This document shows, piece by piece, positions 1 through 4,597 of a stretch of 5,787 bases of DNA. This DNA is from an uncultured Eubacteriales bacterium (GTDB taxonomy: Bacteria > Bacillota > Clostridia > Oscillospirales > Oscillospiraceae). The notes under the pieces are model-generated. The model saw nothing but the letters and a program-made list of their open reading frames with translations. It searched no databases and had not been told where the DNA came from. The translations under genes and the position numbers were made by a program. The stretch covers positions 1 through 5,787 of the forward strand of contig USMP01000101.1 in NCBI GenBank assembly GCA_900555795.1, written 5' to 3'. The stretch's first letter is position 1, and the number at the start of each line of letters is the position of its first letter.

Positions 1-127
1 CATAGGGGACACGGGAGGTGTCCCCGAAGTATATAATGTTTTCAGAGGGCATGGCGCACCGCAGCTGGCGCACCGCGGTCAGTCCTCCCAGTCCGGAATC
101 AAACACGCCGATGGGGCGCTGGTCCAA
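1..127 (-). CDS. murI: Glutamate racemase, N-terminal fragment (cut by window edge)
   Basis: Glutamate racemase interconverts L- and D-glutamate in the cytoplasm and supplies D-Glu for peptidoglycan; it is a cofactor-independent two-cysteine enzyme. Forty-two codons are visible. They hold the family's N-terminal signature [14 protein letters not shown] (residues 6-19), including the Asp-Ser pair D10/S11, then [16 protein letters not shown] (27-42), matching the usual ENIIYxGDTxRxPYG block. The two catalytic cysteines lie further on and are outside the window, so activity cannot be judged. The start is TTG at 127-125: there is no in-frame ATG or GTG upstream, and AGAGGAGGT at 143-135 sits 7 bases before it. 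An ATG at 134-132 is out of frame and abuts the ribosome site. The gene is transcribed divergently from the small gene at 323. The family call is secure; racemase rather than another Asp/Glu racemase follows from the signature. Confidence 0.92.
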   Translation of the reverse strand, partial: MDQRPIGVFDSGLGGLTAVRQLRCAMPSENIIYFGDTSRVPY

Positions 128-134
128 AGGGCAT

Positions 135-143
135 ACCTCCTCT
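135..143 (-). promoter_or_regulatory. Ribosome binding site that fixes the TTG start of murI
   Basis: The minus strand reads AGAGGAGGT, a near-perfect anti-16S match, followed by 7 bases and then TTG at 127. The spacing is ideal for the TTG and impossible for the out-of-frame ATG at 134-132, which begins directly after the site. Confidence 0.85.
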
Positions 144-185
144 TCGCCGGATGCAAAAACCGGCGGTTTTGTCTGTAACTTTAAT

Positions 186-214
186 ATTATACTATGATTA
201 TCCCCTGATAACAA
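186..214 (-). promoter_or_regulatory. Putative sigma-A promoter for murI
   Basis: On the minus strand TTGTTA (214-209) is followed by a 17-base spacer and a perfect TATAAT (191-186), about 60 bases upstream of the TTG start. A TTGACT lies five bases further upstream but would give a 21-22 base spacer, so TTGTTA is the better -35. The surrounding stretch, roughly 165-270, is AT-rich in an otherwise GC-rich window, as expected for a promoter region. This is a visual match only. Confidence 0.65.
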
Positions 215-268
215 GTCAATTTTTGGTCTTTTTGCCCTGCTTTTTCTGTGGAATTTTTCATCCCTATC

Positions 269-286
269 TGGTATACTGGGTACAAT
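269..286 (+). promoter_or_regulatory. Putative promoter of the small gene at 323
   Basis: TGGTATACT (269-277) is an extended -10 element (TG, one base, TATACT). The -35 expected near 249-254 is poor, which is tolerated in extended -10 promoters. A second -10-like hexamer, TACAAT, lies at 281-286 without a good -35. Either would start transcription roughly 30-45 bases before the ATG at 323. Together with the murI promoter it forms a divergent promoter region. Confidence 0.5.
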
Positions 287-308
287 CAGGTAGAGGCACA
301 CATTGCCG

Positions 309-316
309 AGAGGAGG
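309..316 (+). promoter_or_regulatory. Ribosome binding site that fixes the start at 323
   Basis: AGAGGAGG is followed by a 6-base spacer and ATG at 323. It argues against the in-frame ATG at 248, which would lie upstream of the promoter elements at 269-286 and has no comparable ribosome site. Confidence 0.85.
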
Positions 317-322
317 CCCACT

Positions 323-733
323 ATGGAACTGCATCTGACAGAAAAGCAATACCGACGCCTGCTGGATCTGGTCTACATAGGCAACTGGGTACTCAATTCC
401 ACCAGGGGCGACGACCGTATCCGGGTCTACGACCAGGTGGAGAGTCTGGTGTTCTCCCACTGCCTGGACCACGGGATGGCGCCTCTGGTCGAACTGTACA
501 ACGGTGAGATCATCCCCTCCCGCGCCTTCGCGGAGGGCGGCATCCATGAGGCTATCATGGCCTATGAGGACGTAACATTTTTCGAGATTCTGGCGGAGGA
601 GTTGGCCCTGCGGGACCTGGACACGGACCGGGCCACGGTGGACAACTACGACGAACTGATGGAGCGGATGGATCAGTACATGGGTGAGTTTGAGGCCCAT
701 GGCACGGATCACATCAACGTGGACATGGAGTAA
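323..733 (+). CDS. Small acidic protein of unknown function, 136 aa
   Basis: I do not recognise a characterised family. The protein starts [20 protein letters not shown] and continues [11 protein letters not shown]; this opening (a short strand, a helix, then a G-N-W motif near residues 20-22) resembles uncharacterised conserved proteins I have seen in Clostridia and other anaerobes, but I cannot name a domain. The rest is rich in Glu and Asp: residues 72-99 look helical, with clusters such as [14 protein letters not shown], and a second helix spans about 108-124. There is no signal peptide, membrane segment or metal-binding cysteine pair, so it is probably a soluble cytosolic protein. The start at 323 is set by the ribosome site at 309-316. 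The gene has its own promoter and is followed by a strong terminator, so it appears to be transcribed alone. A coding assignment is well supported by codon use; function is unknown. Confidence 0.85.
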   Translation: MELHLTEKQYRRLLDLVYIGNWVLNSTRGDDRIRVYDQVESLVFSHCLDHGMAPLVELYNGEIIPSRAFAEGGIHEAIMAYEDVTFFEILAEELALRDLDTDRATVDNYDELMERMDQYMGEFEAHGTDHINVDME

Positions 734-762
734 AGCACCATCCGTTCTCTGGACGGCCCTTC

Positions 763-793
763 AGGCCTCGGGATTACTCCCGGGGCCTTTTTT
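763..793 (+). terminator. Intrinsic terminator after the small gene
   Basis: GGCCTCGGGA (764-773), loop TTAC (774-777) and TCCCGGGGCC (778-787) make a 10-bp stem with one T-G wobble, followed directly by six T (788-793). It begins 30 bases after the stop codon at 733. This is a textbook rho-independent terminator on the plus strand and separates the small gene from the regulator downstream. Confidence 0.9.
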
Positions 794-809
794 CTGCCCA
801 GGAATGCCC

Positions 810-838
810 TTGTGCGCTCAGAGAAAGCATGGTACAAT
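810..838 (+). promoter_or_regulatory. Putative promoter of the AraC-family gene
   Basis: TTGTGC (810-815), a 17-base spacer and TACAAT (833-838) preceded by TG at 830-831 form an extended -10 promoter with a weak -35. It lies between the terminator at 763-793 and the start codon at 881, which is where a promoter is needed. Visual match only. Confidence 0.55.
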
Positions 839-880
839 AAGAAAACAGGAATAAATCTTGCGAAAAAGTGAGGCGATAGG

Positions 881-1726
881 ATGCTGGACCGCAGCGAGGT
901 TGGCAAGCGGGGCTACCTGAACGAGGACTACCGGCTCTTCCATCTGCGGGACAGCCGGGCCCAGAAGATGGATTACCACTACCACGAGTTTGACAAGCTG
1001 GTGTTCCAGCTGGGAGGGAAGGTGACATACCTGGTGGAGGGCAAAACATACCTCCTCCAGCCCATGGATATTCTCTTGGTCAGCCGGAACCTGATTCATC
1101 TGCCCACCATCGACCCGGAGCAGCCCTACGAGCGGATGGTGCTGTGGGTGCGGCGGGAATTTCTGGCCCGGTACAGCCGGGAGGAGGCGGACCTGGCCGC
1201 CTGCCTCCAGCACTCCGCCCAGCGGGAGTTTCACCTCTACCGGCCCCGGGGAGAGGATCGGCTGCGCTACCGCACCCTCTTCGAGCGCATTGAGCAGGCT
1301 GCCAGGGACCCGGGCTTCGCGGGGACGCTGCTGGCGGACACCTGCGTACTGCAGCTGATGATTGCCCTCAACCGGGACATGCTGGAGCAGCCCACCGCCA
1401 CCGGGGACGTAACCTACCGCTTTGACCCCAAGATGGAGGAGGTTACTCACTACATCCGGGACCACCTGGGGGAGGAACTGTCTATTGACCGGCTGGCAGG
1501 GGCCTTTTTTCTCAGCCGCTACTACCTGATGCACCGGTTTAAGGAGGTCTACGGGTGCACCCTCCACCAATATATCCGGCAGAAACGCCTCCAGCAGGCT
1601 GCCGAGGAGATCCGTGCAGGCACCGGCGTGCTGAAAGCTGCCGAGGAGGCCGGCTTCGGCGACTACTCAGCCTTCCTGCGGGCCTTCCGCGCCGCCTATG
1701 GACGCAGCCCCCGGGAGTGGAAGTAG
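881..1726 (+). CDS. AraC-family transcriptional regulator with N-terminal cupin-like sensor domain
   Basis: The 281-residue length is typical of AraC/XylS regulators. Residues about 20-105 form the cupin-like ligand domain: a histidine-rich YHYHEFDKLVFQ stretch (32-43) with H33, H35 and E36, then LVEGKTYLLQPMDILLVSRN (51-70), the usual strand-turn pattern ending in a pocket-closing loop. The C-terminal DNA-binding domain covers about 184-281. Its first helix-turn-helix is in LSIDRLAGAFFLSRYYLMHRF (200-220), with the KEVYG element just after; the second is in VLKAAEEAGFGDYSAFLRAF (250-269), followed by YGRSPREW (273-280), the family's closing signature. The start at 881 has GTGAGG (868-873) 7 bases upstream. 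It has its own promoter and no co-directional neighbour after it, so it may act on its own promoter or at distant sites. The ligand cannot be read from the sequence. Such cupin AraC proteins often answer to sugars or small metabolites. Confidence 0.93.
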   Translation: MLDRSEVGKRGYLNEDYRLFHLRDSRAQKMDYHYHEFDKLVFQLGGKVTYLVEGKTYLLQPMDILLVSRNLIHLPTIDPEQPYERMVLWVRREFLARYSREEADLAACLQHSAQREFHLYRPRGEDRLRYRTLFERIEQAARDPGFAGTLLADTCVLQLMIALNRDMLEQPTATGDVTYRFDPKMEEVTHYIRDHLGEELSIDRLAGAFFLSRYYLMHRFKEVYGCTLHQYIRQKRLQQAAEEIRAGTGVLKAAEEAGFGDYSAFLRAFRAAYGRSPREWK

Positions 1727-1762
1727 CCGGGACGCCTTATCCGTCCATGTGCAAGCAGCAGG

Positions 1763-1800
1763 TATATAAAAAGCGGGGGATGGCAAAAGCCATCCCCCGC
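1763..1800 (-). terminator. Strong intrinsic terminator ending the minus-strand unit
   Basis: A perfect 12-bp inverted repeat (1773-1784 and 1789-1800, arms GCGGGGGATGGC and its complement) encloses a 4-base loop (AAAA on plus, TTTT on minus). On the minus strand the hairpin is followed at once by TTTTTATATA (1772-1763), an ideal U-tract. It lies about 65 bases past the stop codon of the peptidase gene (1865-1867). On the plus strand no T-run follows, so it should end minus-strand transcripts efficiently and plus-strand ones poorly. Confidence 0.92.
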
Positions 1801-1806
1801 CGCCAT

Positions 1807-1848
1807 GGGAGGGGCGGCGCTCAAAGAGAGGGGCCCCTCCCCAATTTT
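1807..1848 (+). terminator. Possible weak terminator for the AraC-family transcript
   Basis: GGGAGGGGC (1807-1815) pairs with GCCCCTCCC (1833-1841) over a 17-base loop, and the plus strand then reads CAATTTTC, with only four T. The loop is longer and the U-tract shorter than usual. It lies in the convergent gap, where a plus-strand terminator for the gene ending at 1726 would be expected. An alternative smaller fold uses the palindrome GAGGGGCCCCTC within the same stretch. Confidence 0.35.
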
Positions 1849-1864
1849 CTCCCTGGAAATGCCA

Positions 1865-3547
1865 CTATACCCCCAGTTCCTCCAGGACACCGGAGACCGC
1901 TTTTTCCACGGAACCGGGTTGGAAGGGGTTGCTGAGGCCCGCCAGTTCCAGCAGCTGGAAGTAGCCCCGGCTGCCGCCGGCCCGGCAGAGGCGGCAGTAA
2001 TCCGCCCAGGCCTGGCCCCGGTCCTCCTTCATGCGGCCATAAAACTGAAACGCCCCCATCTGGGCCAGGGCATACTCGATGTAGTAGAAGGGGTAGAGGA
2101 AGATATGCTGCTTCTGCATCCAAAAGCCGCCGCCCTCCAGAAACGCATTGCCGTCATAGTCCCGCCATGGCATATAAGCCCGCTCCAGTTCCCGCCACAC
2201 GGCCCGCCGCTCCAGGGCGGTCATTTCCGGCGCGGCGTAGACCCGGTGCTGGAACTCGTCCACACAGGCCATGTAGGGCACCACCGTGAGGGCCTCGGTC
2301 AGGTGGGTACGGCGGTACTGGTCCGCCTCCTCCCCAAAAAACAGTTCCATCCAGGGATAGGCAAAGTGCTCCATGGTCATGGAGTGGATCTCATTGATCT
2401 CGCTGGTGGACGTGACCATAGCCCGCAGGGGGTGGAGCCGGGAGGCGGTATAGTTTTCAAAGGCATGGCCGGCCTCATGGGTCAGCACATCCACATCGGC
2501 GCTGGTCCCGTTGAAATTGGAGAATATAAAGGGCACCTTATAGGTGGGCAGGCTGGTGCAATAGCCGCCGGGGCGCTTGCCGGGCTTGCTCTCCAGATCG
2601 AAGAGATCGTGCTCCACCATGCAATCAAAAAAGGCGCCGGTCTCCGGGCTCATCTCCCGGTACATCTGCTGGGCCTTAGCCACCAACTCCTCCCGGCTGC
2701 CCCGGGGTTGGGGGTTCCCGGAGGGACTGGAGAGAAACTCGTCGTAATAGTGGAGCCGGTCCACCCCCAGGCGCTGGGCCTGGCGCTCATACAGCCGGGC
2801 ACAGGCAGGGGTAATGATCTCCCTCACCTGGCGGCGGAAGCGGGCGGTGTCGGCAGCGGTGTAGTCATAGCGCCGGCGCTGGAGGTAGGCCATATCCGTG
2901 TAGGAGGCAAACCCCAGCTGCTTCGCCATGCCGTGGCGGAGGAGCACCATCTCGTCATAGACGGCGTCCAGTTCCGGCGCAATGCGCTGGTACAGGTCCG
3001 CCCAGGCCTGGAATGCCTCCCGGCGGAGGGCGCGGTCCGTGCTCTGCATATATTTCAGCAGCCGGTAGAAATTGCAGGGCTCCCCGCGAAAGTCGATGGA
3101 GGCGGTGGCGGAGATCTTGGAATAGCGCTGGCGCAGCTGTCCCTCCCGGATCTGCGCGTCTACCACCCGCTCATCAGCGAACTGCTTCTGGGTCTCCAGA
3201 TTCTGAAAGTACAGGGGGCTGAACTCCCGCTCCAGCTGGGCCCGGTAGGGGGAGGCCAGAAGAGCCTCATTGGCCCGGCGCTGCAGCAGAGCCAGCCTGG
3301 GGCCCTCCCGGTCAAAGAAGGCCGCCTCCTCCTCGTAAAATGGATCCCGGGTATCCACGGTGTTGCGGATATGGGCCACGGACTGCATGGTGGCGTATGA
3401 CGCCATGTCGGCCTCATGATCCAGCAGGAGCCGGCGGGCCTCCTGGCAGCTGCCCGCCCGGGCTACTGCGGCGGCGTATTCCTCCACACGGCGGGACAGG
3501 GCCTCCACATCCGGGCGGACGTAAATCAAATCAGAAAATTTTTCCAT
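1865..3547 (-). CDS. M3-family zinc oligoendopeptidase (PepF-like)
   Basis: The 560-residue protein matches the size of the compact M3 oligoendopeptidases. These cytosolic zinc enzymes cut short peptides and recycle products of protein turnover or peptide uptake. The zinc site is complete: HEAGH at 357-361 supplies H357 and H361 with catalytic E358, and E386 in SEINEIHSM is 25 residues after H361, the spacing known for the third ligand in this family. The segment GGYCTSLPTYKVPFIFSNFN (327-346) precedes the active site, and HIFLYPFYYIEYALAQ (481-496) is the family's C-terminal substrate-binding His/Tyr region. The N-terminal half is charged and helical, as in relatives. No signal peptide is present. 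The start ATG at 3547 has GGAGG (3557-3553) 5 bases upstream. It is the last gene of a probable three-gene unit ending at 1763-1800. It resembles the M3 subgroup distinct from classical pepF, so I give no symbol. Confidence 0.94.
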   Translation of the reverse strand: MEKFSDLIYVRPDVEALSRRVEEYAAAVARAGSCQEARRLLLDHEADMASYATMQSVAHIRNTVDTRDPFYEEEAAFFDREGPRLALLQRRANEALLASPYRAQLEREFSPLYFQNLETQKQFADERVVDAQIREGQLRQRYSKISATASIDFRGEPCNFYRLLKYMQSTDRALRREAFQAWADLYQRIAPELDAVYDEMVLLRHGMAKQLGFASYTDMAYLQRRRYDYTAADTARFRRQVREIITPACARLYERQAQRLGVDRLHYYDEFLSSPSGNPQPRGSREELVAKAQQMYREMSPETGAFFDCMVEHDLFDLESKPGKRPGGYCTSLPTYKVPFIFSNFNGTSADVDVLTHEAGHAFENYTASRLHPLRAMVTSTSEINEIHSMTMEHFAYPWMELFFGEEADQYRRTHLTEALTVVPYMACVDEFQHRVYAAPEMTALERRAVWRELERAYMPWRDYDGNAFLEGGGFWMQKQHIFLYPFYYIEYALAQMGAFQFYGRMKEDRGQAWADYCRLCRAGGSRGYFQLLELAGLSNPFQPGSVEKAVSGVLEELGV

Positions 3548-3569
3548 AGCTTCCTCCAGTCTGTTTTCT

Positions 3570-3612
3570 CTGCCGGGCAGCGCGCAGCAACATGGCCGAA
3601 CTGTCCCGGCAG
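3570..3612 (-). repeat. Inverted repeat in the leader of the peptidase gene
   Basis: CTGCCGGG (3570-3577) and CCCGGCAG (3605-3612) are perfect 8-base inverted copies separated by 27 bases. They lie in the 87-base gap between the dehydrogenase stop and the peptidase start. No T-run follows on either strand, so it is not a standard terminator. It could be an mRNA stem affecting stability or translation between the two genes, or chance in GC-rich DNA. I see no convincing promoter in this gap. Confidence 0.4.
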
Positions 3613-3634
3613 GGCCGCATACATACAGGGCGGT

Positions 3635-4597
3635 TTAATAGCCCCGGCGGCGGTCTACCAGTCCTACAGGCGCCTCTCCGGCCACATAGCGGGGCAGGTC
3701 CCGTAAAAACAGATCCACATCGATGTCACAGGTAAGCCCCAGGGACATATTGCCGGAGACATGGGGTGTGAGAATGGTATTGGGACAATCCCACAGGGGG
3801 TGATGGACGGGCAGGGGCTCCGGAGTCATCACATCCAGGGCCGCCCCGGCGATGCGGCGGGCATGGAGGGCCTCCACCAGGGCATCCTGATCAATGGCGG
3901 AGCCACGGCCCACGTTCACCACATAGGCATGGGCCGGCAGCAGAGCGATACGCTCCCGGCTCAGCACACCCACAGTCTCCGGCGTGGCGGGCAGAGCCAG
4001 AATCAGCGCGTCCGCCTGGGGCAGCACCCGCTCCAGGCCGTCCAGGGGGAGCACCTGGTCAAAGGCGGGCTCCTCTGAGTGGCCGCTGCGGCAGACGGCG
4101 GTGGTCCTGGCCCCCAGGGCCTTCAGCCGGCGGGCGGCATTGGAGCCGATATCCCCGGCTCCCAGCAGCACCACATGGCTGCCGGTGATGGAACGGATGG
4201 GGTGCAGATAGGGCCACTCCCGCCGGGCCAGCGCGTCCTGGTACTCCGGCATCCGGCGCAGCAGCATCAGCAGCACCATGAGGATGTGCTCGGCGATGGT
4301 GGGGCCATAGGCCCCGGAGGAGTTGGAGAGCAGGCAGTCCGGCTGGGGCCAGACCGCATCGTCCAGATACTTGTCCACCCCGGCGGTATCGCTGCAGAGC
4401 CAGCGCAGAGCCGCCGCCTGCCGCAGCAGGGCCGGATCCGGGTGGCCATATATGACCTCATAGTCCCGGATGTGGGGGGCAAGTTCCTCCTGTGTGCCGT
4501 AAAAATCCACCCCAAAGCCCAGAGGTCGGGCGGCAGCCTCAATCCGGCGGCGGTAGGCGTCATTCATAAAGTTGACGCAGACGGCAAGCTTTCTCAT
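3635..4597 (-). CDS. D-2-hydroxyacid dehydrogenase (2-oxoacid reductase family)
   Basis: This 320-residue cytosolic enzyme would reversibly reduce a 2-oxoacid to a D-2-hydroxyacid with NAD(P)H. The N-terminal part of the substrate domain ends in CSDTAGVDKYL (68-78) and NSSGAYGPTIAEHILMVLL (92-110), both family hallmarks. The Rossmann motif is GAGDIG (146-151). The catalytic triad is intact: R231 in NVGRGSAID, E260 in TPEPLP and H279 in TPHVSGN. After the second Rossmann strand the sequence is AVCRSGHSEE (167-176), with R170 and S171 where NAD-specific members usually carry Asp, suggesting NADP(H) preference. The start ATG at 4597 has AGGAGG (4610-4605) 7 bases upstream and overlaps the stop of the preceding gene as ATGA. 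Possible substrates include glyoxylate, hydroxypyruvate and phenylpyruvate-like acids; the sequence does not decide. It is not full-length phosphoglycerate dehydrogenase, since no ACT domain is present. Confidence 0.94.
   Translation of the reverse strand: MRKLAVCVNFMNDAYRRRIEAAARPLGFGVDFYGTQEELAPHIRDYEVIYGHPDPALLRQAAALRWLCSDTAGVDKYLDDAVWPQPDCLLSNSSGAYGPTIAEHILMVLLMLLRRMPEYQDALARREWPYLHPIRSITGSHVVLLGAGDIGSNAARRLKALGARTTAVCRSGHSEEPAFDQVLPLDGLERVLPQADALILALPATPETVGVLSRERIALLPAHAYVVNVGRGSAIDQDALVEALHARRIAGAALDVMTPEPLPVHHPLWDCPNTILTPHVSGNMSLGLTCDIDVDLFLRDLPRYVAGEAPVGLVDRRRGY

Noticed and set aside
5..25. 8-bp inverted repeat GGGGACAC / GTGTCCCC with a 5-base loop
   Set aside because: It lies within murI codons for the conserved GDTSRVP block, so protein constraint explains most of it. 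No T-run follows.
248..322. Upstream in-frame ATG extending the small protein by 25 residues
   Set aside because: It lies upstream of the likely promoter elements at 269-286 and has no ribosome site, whereas ATG at 323 has AGAGGAGG at ideal spacing.
755..767. Alternative GGCC-CTTCA-GGCC hairpin overlapping the left arm of the terminator at 763-793
   Set aside because: A four-base stem is too weak to act as a credible antiterminator, and nothing upstream suggests attenuation.
818..1570. Open frame of 250 codons on the minus strand opposite the AraC-family gene
   Set aside because: It is a shadow of a well-supported regulator, has no ribosome site or motif, and would run through the promoter of the AraC gene.
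1805..3400. Open frame of 531 codons on the plus strand opposite the peptidase gene
   Set aside because: The translation is low-complexity in character (rich in Gly, Ala, Leu, His and Pro) with no recognisable domain, and the opposite strand has a complete zinc peptidase with all catalytic residues. Long antisense frames are expected in GC-rich genes.
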